DNA of 64,000 bases, taken from positions 5,172 through 69,171 of the forward strand of contig URNZ01000005.1 in assembly GCA_900549405.1 (NCBI GenBank), written 5' to 3'. This document shows, piece by piece, positions 34,699 through 43,367 of this stretch; position 1 is the first letter of the stretch; the number at the start of each line of letters is the position of its first letter. The position numbers and the translations under genes were made by a program. The stretch comes from an uncultured Eubacteriales bacterium (lineage in GTDB: Bacteria; Bacillota; Clostridia; Oscillospirales; Oscillospiraceae). The notes beneath the pieces were generated by a model. It ran no database searches. It saw only the letters and a list, made by a program, of their open reading frames with translations, and had not been told where the DNA came from.

Positions 34699-35631
34699 AT
34701 GAAATTGAATGAACTGCTGGGGACCGAGTTTCCCCTGATCCAGGGCGGCATGGCCAACATCGCCACCGGCGAATTCGCCGCCGCCGTGTCCAACGCCGGG
34801 GCCCTGGGCCTGATCGGCGCGGGGGGCATGAATGCCGACACCCTGCGGGAGCACATCCGCCGGTGCAAGGCCCTGACCAATAAACCCTTCGGCGTGAACA
34901 TCATGCTGATGAACCCCGCCGCCGCCGAGATGGCCAAGGTGGTGGTGGAGGAGGGCGTTCAGGTGGTCACCACCGGAGCCGGCGTGCCCAGCCAGTATGT
35001 CCCCGCCTGGAAGGAGGCGGGCATCAAGGTATTCCCCGTGGTCCCCGCCACCACCCTGGTCCGCCGCCTGGCCCCCCTGGGGGTGGACGGCTTCATCGCC
35101 GAGGGTACGGAGAGCGGCGGCCATGTGGGCGAGCTGACCACCATGGCCCTGGTGCCCCAGGTGCGGGAGATGACCGACCTGCCTGTGATCGCCGCCGGCG
35201 GCATCGCCGGAGGACGGCAGCTGGCCGCCGCCTTTGCCCTGGGGGCCTGCGGCGCCCAGATCGGCACCTGTCTGCTGGTGAGTCAGGAGTGCCCCATCCA
35301 CGAAAATTATAAGCAGGCCCTGCTGAAGGCCAAGGACAGCGACACCACCGTCACCGGCCGCAGCGTGGGCGCGCCGGTGCGCATCCTGAAAAACCAGATG
35401 GCCCGGGAGTACCTGGCCCGGGAGCGGGCCGGTGCGGACAAGATGGAGCTGGAGAAATATACCCTGGGCTCCCTCCGCCGGGCGGTGTTCGACGGGGACA
35501 CCAAGACGGGCTCTCTCATGGCCGGTCAGGTGGCCGGGATGCTCCACGAGATCCGCCCCCTGCGTGCTATTTTTGAAGAGATGTACGCTGAGTATCAGGC
35601 CACCGTGGCCCGGCTGGCCCAGGAGGTTTGA
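34699..35631 (+). CDS. fabK: Enoyl-ACP reductase II (FMN-dependent)
   Basis: FabK reduces enoyl-ACP in the last step of each elongation cycle using FMN and NAD(P)H. It is unrelated in fold to FabI and is insensitive to triclosan. At 310 residues it has a TIM-barrel of the nitronate monooxygenase superfamily with IQGGMANIATGEFAAAVSNA, VTTGAGVPSQYV and AEGTESGGHVGEL. ATG at 34699 has GAGGAGA upstream. No fabI, fabL or fabV is present here. Confidence 0.95.
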   Translation: MKLNELLGTEFPLIQGGMANIATGEFAAAVSNAGALGLIGAGGMNADTLREHIRRCKALTNKPFGVNIMLMNPAAAEMAKVVVEEGVQVVTTGAGVPSQYVPAWKEAGIKVFPVVPATTLVRRLAPLGVDGFIAEGTESGGHVGELTTMALVPQVREMTDLPVIAAGGIAGGRQLAAAFALGACGAQIGTCLLVSQECPIHENYKQALLKAKDSDTTVTGRSVGAPVRILKNQMAREYLARERAGADKMELEKYTLGSLRRAVFDGDTKTGSLMAGQVAGMLHEIRPLRAIFEEMYAEYQATVARLAQEV

Positions 35632-35633
35632 AC

Positions 35634-36569
35634 ATGAAATTAGCCTTTGTATACGCCGGTCAGGGAAGCCAGAAAGTCGGCATGGGCCGGGACTTCTATG
35701 ACCAGTACCCCGAATACCGGGCGGTGCTGGACAACGCCGGGCTGGACTTTGACCTGAAGACCCTCACCTTCGAGGGTCCCATCGAGGAGCTGTCTCAGAC
35801 CCGCTATACCCAGCCCTGCATGGCGGCCTTCGCCGTGGGGGTCACCGACCTGCTGTATGCCCGGGGCATCCGCCCCTGCGCGGCGGCGGGCCTGTCCCTG
35901 GGGGAGTACTCCGCCCTGTATGCCGCCGGGGTGCTGGACCGGGAGACCGTGCTGAAGACTCTGGCCTTCCGGGGCCGTGCCATGGAGCAGGCCGCTGAAG
36001 GCCTGGCATGCGGCATGACCGCCGTCCTCTCCCTGGAGCGGGACAAGCTGCAAGCGGCCTGCGACCAGGCAAGTGAGCTGGGCGTGGTGCAGATCTGCAA
36101 TTATAACTGCCCCGGCCAGTTGGTCATCAGCGGCGAGAAGGCCGCTGTGGACCGGGCCGGAGAACTCGCCAAGGAACTGGGTGCCAAGCGCTGTATGCCC
36201 CTGCGGGTCAGCGGCCCCTTCCACACCCGGCTGATGAAGCCCGCGGGCGACGCCCTGGCCGACTATTTCAAGACCATTACATTCCACCCCATGGCCCTGC
36301 CCGTCTATTTCAACTGCAAGGGCGGCCCTATGGAGGCGGGAGACGCTATTCCCGCCCTGCTGGAGAAGCAGGTGCAGTCCTCCGTCTATTGGGAGGACAC
36401 CGTCCGCCGCATGGAGGCCGACGGCATCGACGCCATTCTGGAGATCGGGCCGGGCAAGACCCTCACCTCCTTTGTGAAAAAGACCGCCCCCGGCATCCAG
36501 ACCTATCATATCGACACCGCCGACGACTTTGAGGCCGTGGCGGAGCAGCTGAAAGGAGCAGCCCAATGA
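35634..36569 (+). CDS. fabD: Malonyl-CoA:ACP transacylase
   Basis: FabD loads malonyl groups from CoA onto ACP. At 311 residues it has the GQGSQKVGMG opening, the nucleophile S88 in GLSLGEYSAL, and the histidine in GPFHTRLM. AGGAGG stands seven bases before the ATG, two bases after fabK. The stop overlaps fabG (ATGA). Confidence 0.96.
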   Translation: MKLAFVYAGQGSQKVGMGRDFYDQYPEYRAVLDNAGLDFDLKTLTFEGPIEELSQTRYTQPCMAAFAVGVTDLLYARGIRPCAAAGLSLGEYSALYAAGVLDRETVLKTLAFRGRAMEQAAEGLACGMTAVLSLERDKLQAACDQASELGVVQICNYNCPGQLVISGEKAAVDRAGELAKELGAKRCMPLRVSGPFHTRLMKPAGDALADYFKTITFHPMALPVYFNCKGGPMEAGDAIPALLEKQVQSSVYWEDTVRRMEADGIDAILEIGPGKTLTSFVKKTAPGIQTYHIDTADDFEAVAEQLKGAAQ

Positions 36570-37309
36570 CCATGAACGAATCTGTGGCCCTTGTCACCGG
36601 CGGCAGCCGGGGCATTGGCCGGGCCATCTGCCTGGAGCTGGCCCGCCAGGGCGCGGCGGTGGCCGTGAACTACGCCGGAAACGAACAGGCCGCCCAGGAG
36701 ACGGTGGAGGCCTGCCGGGCCCTGGGCGTTCAGGCGGAGGCCTTTCAGGCCGACGTGTCTGACCCCGCCGCCTGCGAGAGTCTCATCGCCCAGGTGAAGG
36801 AGCGCTTTGGCCGCCTGGACATCCTGGTGAACAACGCGGGCGTCACCCGGGACGGTTTGCTGATGACCGCCAAGGCAGAGGACTTTGACAAGGTGCTGGA
36901 CACCAACCTGAAGGGGGCCTATTTCTGCATGAAGGCCGCCGCCAAAGTGATGATGCGCCAGCGCTATGGCCGCATCGTCAACCTGAGCAGCGTGGTGGGC
37001 CTGCGGGGCAACCCGGGCCAGACGGGCTATGCCGCCAGCAAGGCGGGCGTGCTGGGCCTGACCAAGGCCGCCGCGAAAGAGCTGGCCAGCCGGAACATCA
37101 CGGTGAACGCCGTGGCCCCCGGCTTTATCGAGACGGACATGACCGCCGTGCTGCCCGAAAAGGCCAAGACGGCCATGCTGGCCACCATCCCCATGGCCGC
37201 CCCCGGCCAGCCGGAGGACGTGGCCCGGGCCGCGGCCTTCTTCGCCCGGCCAGAGAGCGCCTATATCACCGGACAGGTGCTGTGCGTAGACGGCGGAATG
37301 GCCGTGTGA
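36566..37309 (+). CDS. fabG: 3-oxoacyl-ACP reductase
   Basis: FabG reduces 3-ketoacyl-ACP with NADPH. This short-chain dehydrogenase of 247 residues has the cofactor loop TGGSRGIGRAI, the NNAG motif in ILVNNAGVTRDG, and the catalytic tyrosine and lysine in GYAASKAG. Two adjacent start codons (ATGACCATG) exist; the first overlaps the fabD stop. fabF follows after 15 bases. Confidence 0.96.
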   Translation: MTMNESVALVTGGSRGIGRAICLELARQGAAVAVNYAGNEQAAQETVEACRALGVQAEAFQADVSDPAACESLIAQVKERFGRLDILVNNAGVTRDGLLMTAKAEDFDKVLDTNLKGAYFCMKAAAKVMMRQRYGRIVNLSSVVGLRGNPGQTGYAASKAGVLGLTKAAAKELASRNITVNAVAPGFIETDMTAVLPEKAKTAMLATIPMAAPGQPEDVARAAAFFARPESAYITGQVLCVDGGMAV

Positions 37310-37324
37310 GTTTAGGAGGTTACT

Positions 37325-38566
37325 ATGGAAAAACGTAGGGTCGTGATCACCGGCATGGGCACGGTGAACCCCATTGGAAACAGCGTGGCGGAGAGCTGGC
37401 AGGCGGCCAAAGACGGCAAGTGCGGCATCGGCCCCATCACCCGGTATGACTGCTCGAACATGCGGGTAAAGCTGGCCGGAGAGGTGAAGGACCTGGACAT
37501 CGACGGCATCCTGGGCAAGCGGGAGGCCAAGAAGATGGACCGCTTTACCCAGTTCGCCCTCATCGCCGCCCAGCAGGCCATGGATGACAGCGGCCTGGAC
37601 CGGGAGCGGGAGGACCTGTCCCGCTGCGGCGTCATCTGCTCCAGCGGCATCGGCGGCTTTGAGACGGTGGGCGGTGCCTTCCTGCGGGGGGAGAGCCGGG
37701 GCTATGACTCCGTGTCCCCCTTTATGATCCCCATGATCATCTCAAACATGGCCGCCGGTCAGATCGCCATCCGCTTCGGCTTTCAGGGCATGTGTACCTG
37801 TGTGGTCACCGCCTGCGCCGGGGGCACCAACGCCGTGGGCGACGCTTTCCGCCACATCCGGGACGGCTATGGCGACGTGATGCTGTGCGGCGGCGCCGAG
37901 GCGGCCATCACCCCCCTGGCCATGGGCGGCTTCACCGCCATGAAGGCCCTGTGCGAGAGCACGGACCCCGCCCGCGCCTCCATCCCCTTTGACGCGGAGC
38001 GCAGCGGTTTTGTCATGGGAGAGGGCGCCGGGATGCTGGTGCTGGAGGAGTATGAGCACGCAAAGGCCCGCGGGGCCAAGATCTATGCCGAGGTGGCGGG
38101 CTATGGCGCCAACTGCGACGCCCACCACATCACCGCCCCCGCCCCCGGGGGAGCCGGCGGCGCGGCCTGCATGGCCCAGGCCCTGGCCGACGCCGGGATG
38201 GAGCCGGAGGCCATCGGCTATATCAATGCCCACGGCACCGCCACCCACATGAACGATGCCTGCGAGACGGCGGCCATCCATACGACGTTTGGCGACCACG
38301 CCGCCCGCCTGGCCGTCAGCTCCACCAAGTCCATGACCGGCCACCTGCTGGGGGCCGCCGGGGCGGTGGAGGCCATCTTTGCCGCCATGGCCCTGGTGGA
38401 GGGCTACCTGCCCGCGACTATCGGCTATCAGGTCCCCGACCCCGCCTGCGACCTGGACATCGTCCCCAACCAGGGGCGGAAGGCGGACATCAAGGCCGCC
38501 CTGTCCAACTCCCTGGGTTTTGGCGGACACAACGCCTGCATCGTGCTGAAAAAGTGGGAGGGCTGA
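37325..38566 (+). CDS. fabF: 3-oxoacyl-ACP synthase II
   Basis: FabF elongates acyl-ACP by condensation with malonyl-ACP. At 413 residues it has the Cys-His-His triad of KAS II: C164 in [11 protein letters not shown], histidines in [11 protein letters not shown] and [20 protein letters not shown] precedes the ATG. No fabB is present, so FabF probably handles all elongation. Confidence 0.97.
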   Translation: MEKRRVVITGMGTVNPIGNSVAESWQAAKDGKCGIGPITRYDCSNMRVKLAGEVKDLDIDGILGKREAKKMDRFTQFALIAAQQAMDDSGLDREREDLSRCGVICSSGIGGFETVGGAFLRGESRGYDSVSPFMIPMIISNMAAGQIAIRFGFQGMCTCVVTACAGGTNAVGDAFRHIRDGYGDVMLCGGAEAAITPLAMGGFTAMKALCESTDPARASIPFDAERSGFVMGEGAGMLVLEEYEHAKARGAKIYAEVAGYGANCDAHHITAPAPGGAGGAACMAQALADAGMEPEAIGYINAHGTATHMNDACETAAIHTTFGDHAARLAVSSTKSMTGHLLGAAGAVEAIFAAMALVEGYLPATIGYQVPDPACDLDIVPNQGRKADIKAALSNSLGFGGHNACIVLKKWEG

Positions 38567-38568
38567 AC

Positions 38569-39006
38569 ATGGAACTGAACATCGACCAGATCGAAAAGCT
38601 GCTGCCCCACCGCTATCCCTTCCTGCTGGTGGACAAGATCGTGGAGTGCGTCCCTGGCCAGAGCGCCGTGGGCCGCAAGTGCGTCACCGCCAACGAGCCC
38701 TTTTTCCAGGGCCACTTCCCCGGCTTTAAGGTGATGCCTGGCGTGCTCATCATCGAGGCTCTGGCCCAGGTGGGTGCGGTGGCCATCTTGACGGAAGCGG
38801 GAAATCAGGGTAAACTTGCATTATTCGGCGGCATTAAAAATGCCCGGTTCAAGCAGCAGGTACGGCCCGGCGACGTGCTGGAGCTGTCCTGTCAGCTGAC
38901 GGCCCGCCGGGGTCCCGTGGGCTTTGGCACTGCGGAGGCCCGGGTGGACGGCAAGCTGGCCTGTAAGGCGGAGCTGACCTTTGCCCTGACGGACAAGCCT
39001 GAATAA
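38569..39006 (+). CDS. fabZ: 3-hydroxyacyl-ACP dehydratase
   Basis: FabZ dehydrates 3-hydroxyacyl-ACP. At 145 residues it is a hot-dog fold enzyme with the catalytic histidine in [12 protein letters not shown] and the glutamate in [14 protein letters not shown]. The ATG lies two bases after the fabF stop with GGGAGGGC upstream. Confidence 0.97.
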   Translation: MELNIDQIEKLLPHRYPFLLVDKIVECVPGQSAVGRKCVTANEPFFQGHFPGFKVMPGVLIIEALAQVGAVAILTEAGNQGKLALFGGIKNARFKQQVRPGDVLELSCQLTARRGPVGFGTAEARVDGKLACKAELTFALTDKPE

Positions 39007-39023
39007 ACAAGATTACGGGGAGC

Positions 39024-39509
39024 GTGCGGGATTTGTTGGAGGAGAGCTTTTCCGAGGTGTACACGAAATTCAAGCTGCATTTTTACCAGGAAGTATTTTC
39101 CCGGTTCCAGAACCGGGAGGCCAGCCTGACGGCGGTGGAGACCTTTTGCATGGAGATCATTCAGGCGCTGAAGGAGCCGACCATCAACGAGTTTGCCGCC
39201 TTTGTCCACATCTCCTCGCCCAATGCGGCATATAAAGTCAACAGCCTGATCCAAAAGGGCTATGTGGAGAAGATCCGTTCAGACCAGGACCGGCGGGAGT
39301 ATCACCTGCGGCCCACCCAGAAGTATATGAACTATTACAACATCAGCAGCCAATATATGCGCCAGGTGATGAAGCGGATCCAGAACCGCTTCACCCCAGA
39401 CGAGGCCCGCCAGCTGGATCGGATGCTCCAGGTGGTAGGGGAGGAGCTGATGCCCGAGGTGGACCTGAAGTCCTGCGGGGATCTGTTCGCCGAGCCGGAG
39501 AACTCCTGA
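39024..39509 (+). CDS. MarR family transcriptional regulator (possible FabT-like lipid regulator)
   Basis: This 161-residue winged-helix protein has a recognition region FAAFVHISSPNAAYKVNSLI and wing IRSDQDRREYHLRPT, the MarR-family pattern. It ends the fatty acid operon, 18 bases after fabZ. FabT, the MarR-type repressor of fab genes in several Firmicutes, is encoded in fab clusters, so a similar role is likely but unproven. The start is GTG at 39024 with a weak GGGGAG site; a GTG further in would also be possible. Confidence 0.82.
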   Translation: MRDLLEESFSEVYTKFKLHFYQEVFSRFQNREASLTAVETFCMEIIQALKEPTINEFAAFVHISSPNAAYKVNSLIQKGYVEKIRSDQDRREYHLRPTQKYMNYYNISSQYMRQVMKRIQNRFTPDEARQLDRMLQVVGEELMPEVDLKSCGDLFAEPENS

Positions 39510-39525
39510 GAGAACAAAGCCAGGG

Positions 39526-39563
39526 CGCTGTCCCTCCCAAACCGGGGGCAGCGTCCTGTTTTT
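39526..39563 (+). terminator. Terminator of the fatty acid operon
   Basis: CGCTGTCCC pairs with GGGGGCAGCG and is followed by TCCTGTTTTTC, 17 bases after the MarR gene stop. Confidence 0.75.
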
Positions 39564-39605
39564 CTGCAAAAAAGAGCAGAAGCTGAACAAAAGTGCAGAA
39601 AACGA

Positions 39606-39634
39606 TTGACCAAAGGGGCAAAATCATGTAAAAT
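39606..39634 (+). promoter_or_regulatory. Promoter of the sodium symporter gene
   Basis: TTGACC (39606-39611), a 17-base spacer and TAAAAT (39629-39634) lie 75 bases before the gene. Confidence 0.65.
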
Positions 39635-39709
39635 ATATCGGCATCGCGGTCCGTATTTAAGAGAAGAGGGCGGGCCGCGTGAATCAGAAGAGGAGATGTT
39701 GATTTTCTT

Positions 39710-41098
39710 ATGGAGAAGAGAGAGACCTTTTCCTCCCGGCTGGGCTTTCTGCTGATCTCGGCAGGCTGCGCCATCGGGCTGGGAAATGTGTGGCGGTTCC
39801 CCTATATCACGGGGCAGTATGGCGGCGGGGCCTTTGTGCTCATCTATCTGCTGTTCCTGATCATTCTGGGCCTGCCTGTGATGGTCATGGAGCTGGCCGT
39901 GGGACGGGGGAGCCAGCGGAGCATCGCCCGCTCCTTCCACGTGCTGGAGCCCAAGGGGACCAAGTGGCACTGGTACTGCTGGTTCGGCATCGCGGGCAAC
40001 TATCTGCTGATGATGTTCTACACCGTCATCGCCGGGTGGCTGCTGCTGTACTGCCTGAAAATGGCCAAGGGCGACTTTGTGGGCCTGGACGCCGACGGAG
40101 TGGCCGGACAGTTCGGCCAGCTGATGGGCCAGCCGGGGATCATGACCCTGTTTATGGCCATCGTGGTGCTCATCGGCATGGGCGTGTGCCTCCAGGGCCT
40201 GCAAAACGGCGTGGAGCGCATCACCAAGGTGATGATGCTCTGCCTGCTGGCCATCATGGCCGTGCTGGCCGTGCGCTCCCTCACCCTGGAGGGGGGTGCC
40301 GAGGGCCTGAAGTTCTATCTTCAGCCCAACTTTAAGAATCTGATGTACGACGCCAACGGCAAGTGGCGGCTGGGGGAGAGCATCTTCGCCGCCATGGGCC
40401 AGGCTTTCTTCACCCTGTCCCTGGGCATCGGGGCCATCGCCGTGTTCGGCAGCTATATTGACCGGCAGTACGCCCTGGAGGGCGAGGCCCTGCGCATCGG
40501 CATTCTGGACACCTTTGTGGCCTTTGTGGCGGGCCTGATCATCTTCCCCGCCTGCTCCGCCTTTGGGGTGTCCCCCGACCAGGGCGCGTCCCTGATCTTC
40601 ATCACCCTGCCCAACATCTTCAACGAGATGCCCCTGGGCCAGCTGTGGGGCGCCCTGTTCTTTGTGTTCCTCTCTTTCGCGGCCCTGTCCACCGTCATCG
40701 CCGTGTTCGAGAATATCATTTCCTTCGCCATGGATATGTGGGGCTGGAGCCGGAAGAAGGCCGTGCTGGTCAACCTGGTGGCCATCTTCCTGCTGTCTAT
40801 GCCCTGCGTGCTGGGCTTTAACCTGTGGGCGGGCTTCCAGCCCATGGGTCCGGGCAGCAACATCTCTGACCTGGAGGACTTTATCATCTCCAACAACCTG
40901 CTGCCCCTGGGTTCCCTGGTCTATCTGCTGTTCTGCGTGAGCAAAAAGGGCTGGGGCTGGAAGAACTTCCTCAGCGAGGCCAACACCGGCAGCGGCCTGA
41001 AGTTCCCCACCGCCGTCCGCCTGTACGTCACCTATATCCTGCCCCTGATCGTCCTGTTCATCTTTGTGATGGGCTATTGGAACAAGTTTGTGGGCTAA
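39710..41098 (+). CDS. Sodium-dependent transporter, neurotransmitter:sodium symporter family
   Basis: This Na+-coupled amino-acid symporter of the LeuT fold has 462 residues and about 11-12 helices. The family signature in helix 1 is clear: GCAIGLGNVWRFPYITGQYG. Helix 6 contains FFTLSLGIGAIAVFGSYI. Bacterial relatives take up tryptophan, tyrosine or other hydrophobic amino acids; the substrate is not predictable here. It stands alone with its own promoter and a strong bidirectional terminator (41113-41151). Confidence 0.93.
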   Translation: MEKRETFSSRLGFLLISAGCAIGLGNVWRFPYITGQYGGGAFVLIYLLFLIILGLPVMVMELAVGRGSQRSIARSFHVLEPKGTKWHWYCWFGIAGNYLLMMFYTVIAGWLLLYCLKMAKGDFVGLDADGVAGQFGQLMGQPGIMTLFMAIVVLIGMGVCLQGLQNGVERITKVMMLCLLAIMAVLAVRSLTLEGGAEGLKFYLQPNFKNLMYDANGKWRLGESIFAAMGQAFFTLSLGIGAIAVFGSYIDRQYALEGEALRIGILDTFVAFVAGLIIFPACSAFGVSPDQGASLIFITLPNIFNEMPLGQLWGALFFVFLSFAALSTVIAVFENIISFAMDMWGWSRKKAVLVNLVAIFLLSMPCVLGFNLWAGFQPMGPGSNISDLEDFIISNNLLPLGSLVYLLFCVSKKGWGWKNFLSEANTGSGLKFPTAVRLYVTYILPLIVLFIFVMGYWNKFVG

Positions 41099-41112
41099 TT
41101 GGTTTTAACGAG

Positions 41113-41151
41113 AAAAATCCCGTCGGTTCAAACGAACCGGCGGGATTTTTT
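41113..41151. terminator. Bidirectional terminator
   Basis: AAAAATCCCGTCGGTTC pairs with GAACCGGCGGGATTTTT (one mismatch) around AAAC. It is flanked by As and Ts and so can end both the converging symporter and GTPase transcripts. Confidence 0.9.
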
Positions 41152-41179
41152 GCACATATTTCGAAAAATTGTGGAAAGG

Positions 41180-42130
41180 TTACACGAAATATACTAATGG
41201 ATCTTCCGGGCGCTCGCCGGGTTCGACGCTTTGAGCATAGAGGACCACGCCCTCGCCGTCGTACACGGCGGCCTGCTCCCAGCGGACCTCGGCGGTGACC
41301 TTGACCCACTCGCCCTTTTTCAGGCTCTTGGCCTTGTCATACTTGCACAGGAAGCCGAAGAAGCGGATGTCCTCGGCGCAGCAGGTCATGGCGTTGCGCC
41401 CGGGGACAAAGCAGCCCTTGGGCACCCGCCCGCCCACCATGGCCTGGGCGGTGAAGGTGACCGTCTTGCCCACATAGCGGTCCGGGTGCTCCTGGATGTC
41501 CAGATACCAGATGCCATAGTCCGGGTCCTCCAGGTCGATGTGGCTGCTCTCCAGGTCATAGGGGAGGATGTCCTCCACCTCCAGCTCGTCGCCGTTCTCG
41601 TCCTCAAAGGCCATCTGGCACATGCGGTTCACCGCCCGGATGGAGCGCTTCCAGCCGGACAGGGGCATGTTCTCCTTACAGCGGTTGAACAGGACCATGT
41701 CCGCCTCGGTCACCATGTCGATGATCATGGACTGCATGTTGCTGCGGTACATCTCGAAGGTGGTGCCGTCGATCACGTCGATGGCCTGGTACAGGCCCCA
41801 GTTCTTGGGCAGCTTCAGGTCCCGCAGAAGCTGGATGGGCCACATGCCGTTATACTCCAGCAGCACCCGCTCGGGCTGATAGCGGCGGTCGATCTCCTCC
41901 AGGAAAGCGGTGTTCAGCTGGCTCTGGTCCTCAATGGGGATCAGGCGGCAGTTGCGCTCGGCCAGATACTGGGCGTTATACTCCACCTCGCCGTCCTCGC
42001 ACATGAGCAGCACGGTGCGCTGGCCGTCGTTGAAATAGTCCATCTCCAGGGTGTCGATGAGCAGGGTGGTCTTGCCGCTGTCCAAAAACCCGGTGATGAG
42101 ATACAGGGGGATACGGGGATCGTTATTCAT
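41180..42130 (-). CDS. COG0523 (CobW/G3E) GTPase fused to a TIGR03943/YcgQ-C-like domain
   Basis: This 316-residue protein has an N-terminal G3E P-loop GTPase domain (about 1-190). Its Walker A is GFLDSGKTTL, where most family members have GFLGAGKTT. The CxCC metal motif expected near residues 60-70 is absent; the corresponding region reads LMCEDGEVEYNAQYLAERNC. The C-terminal domain (about 205-316), with VPGRNAMTCCAEDIRFFG and GFLCKYDKAKSLKKGEWV, resembles the soluble domain of YcgQ/TIGR03943 permease partners. It lies 11 bases after the His-rich GTPase gene, so the two probably act together in metal handling. The metal is unknown. Confidence 0.8.
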   Translation of the reverse strand: MNNDPRIPLYLITGFLDSGKTTLLIDTLEMDYFNDGQRTVLLMCEDGEVEYNAQYLAERNCRLIPIEDQSQLNTAFLEEIDRRYQPERVLLEYNGMWPIQLLRDLKLPKNWGLYQAIDVIDGTTFEMYRSNMQSMIIDMVTEADMVLFNRCKENMPLSGWKRSIRAVNRMCQMAFEDENGDELEVEDILPYDLESSHIDLEDPDYGIWYLDIQEHPDRYVGKTVTFTAQAMVGGRVPKGCFVPGRNAMTCCAEDIRFFGFLCKYDKAKSLKKGEWVKVTAEVRWEQAAVYDGEGVVLYAQSVEPGERPEDPLVYFV

Positions 42131-42141
42131 GGCGCGTCACC

Positions 42142-43290
42142 TCAGGCCAGCAGGAACAGCTTCTCCAGCTGGTCCTCCTTCAGGTCAGAGCCAATGACGC
42201 ACAGGCGGCCGGTGTAGTCGGCAGCGCCCTCCCGGATCTGGAACTCCTCGGGCACCAGGTCGAAGTGCAGCCAGGTCTGGCCGTCCTCGCAGGGCACCAT
42301 GCCCTTGGCCCGGAGGATATAGCCATAGTCCTGGCCCATGGCCAGGGCGGACAGGGCATCCTGCAGCTCCTCGCGGCTGTACTTGCGGGCGGTCTCCCGG
42401 CCCCAGGAGGTGAACACCTCGTCGGCGTCGTGGTCGTGGTGGTGATGGTCGTGGCCGCAGCAGCAGTCGCAGGTGCAGTCATCCCCGTGGTCGTGGTGAT
42501 GATGCTCGTGCTCGTGGTCATGGTCATGATCGTGCTCGTCGTGGTCGTGGTCATGATGATGCTCGTGCTCATGGTCGTGCTCGTCGTGATCGTGCTCGTC
42601 ATGGTCATGCTCGTGATCGTGATGGTGGTGATGATGCTCGTGGTCGTGGTGCTCGTGGGCGATCTCCTCCATCAGCTCCTCGGCCAGGGAGTGGCCGCCC
42701 TCCATGGCGGAGACGATCTGCGCGCCGGTCAGCTGGTCCCAGGGGGTGGTGAGAATGGCGGCCTTGGCGTTCTTCTCCCGCAGGAGACGGACGGCGGTAT
42801 CCAGCTTGGCCTGGTCCATGTTCTGAGTGCGGGAGAGGAGGATGGCGGAGGCGTGCTCCACCTGGTTGTTGAAGAACTCGCCGAAGTTCTTCATATATAC
42901 CTTGGCCTTGGTGGCGTCCACCACGGTGACAAAGCTGTGCAGGTGCAGGGCGGGGGTGGTCTTCTGCACGCCCTCCACGGCGGCGATCACGTCAGACAGC
43001 TTGCCCACGCCGGAGGGCTCGATGATGATGCGGTCGGGGGCATAGTCGTCCAGCACCTTCTTCAGGGCCGCGCCGAAGTCGCCCACCAGGGAGCAGCAGA
43101 TGCAGCCGGAGTTCATCTCGGTGATCTCCACCCCGGCGTCCTTCAAAAAGCCGCCGTCGATGCCGATCTCGCCGAACTCGTTCTCGATGAGGACCACTTT
43201 CTCGCCCCGGAAGGCCTGGTCCAGCAGCTTTTTGATGAGGGTGGTCTTGCCGGCCCCCAAGAAGCCGGAGATAATGTCGATCTTGGTCAT
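42142..43290 (-). CDS. COG0523 (CobW/G3E) GTPase with His/Asp-rich metal-binding tract
   Basis: This putative metallochaperone GTPase has 382 residues. It has Walker A GFLGAGKTTL (residues 9-18), the metal-binding CxCC in NSGCICCSLVGD, and EPSGVGKLSDVI. Between the GTPase core and the C-terminal CobW domain is a tract of roughly 85 residues made almost only of His, Asp and Glu, ending with CTCDCCCGHDHHHH, well suited to bind Zn, Ni or Co. The C-terminal domain follows (WGRETARKYSREELQDALSA). An upstream ATG (43299) adds three residues but crowds the AGAAAGG site. Zinc or nickel delivery is likely. Confidence 0.9.
   Translation of the reverse strand: MTKIDIISGFLGAGKTTLIKKLLDQAFRGEKVVLIENEFGEIGIDGGFLKDAGVEITEMNSGCICCSLVGDFGAALKKVLDDYAPDRIIIEPSGVGKLSDVIAAVEGVQKTTPALHLHSFVTVVDATKAKVYMKNFGEFFNNQVEHASAILLSRTQNMDQAKLDTAVRLLREKNAKAAILTTPWDQLTGAQIVSAMEGGHSLAEELMEEIAHEHHDHEHHHHHHDHEHDHDEHDHDEHDHEHEHHHDHDHDEHDHDHDHEHEHHHHDHGDDCTCDCCCGHDHHHHDHDADEVFTSWGRETARKYSREELQDALSALAMGQDYGYILRAKGMVPCEDGQTWLHFDLVPEEFQIREGAADYTGRLCVIGSDLKEDQLEKLFLLA
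42420..42660. repeat. Low-complexity CAT/CAC-GAC codon tract
   Basis: Dense repetition of GTGATG/GTCGTG-like hexamers encodes the His/Asp tract of the metal GTPase. It is coding low-complexity DNA that can expand or contract by slippage, not a CRISPR array. Confidence 0.8.
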
Positions 43291-43367
43291 AGTTGTCATA
43301 TCCTTTCTGAAATCACACGGCCCGCGCCCGCAGCGGGGGGACCGGAGGGGTCAAATAAAAGAGATGC

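Noticed and set aside
42420..42660. Repetitive tract suggesting a CRISPR or VNTR array
   Set aside because: Units are irregular hexamers that translate in frame to His/Asp/Glu within a GTPase gene; no unique spacers.
43299..43299. Upstream ATG as start of the His-rich GTPase
   Set aside because: It lies only two bases from the AGAAAGG site; ATG at 43290 has better spacing and gives the typical MTKIDIISGFLGAG start.
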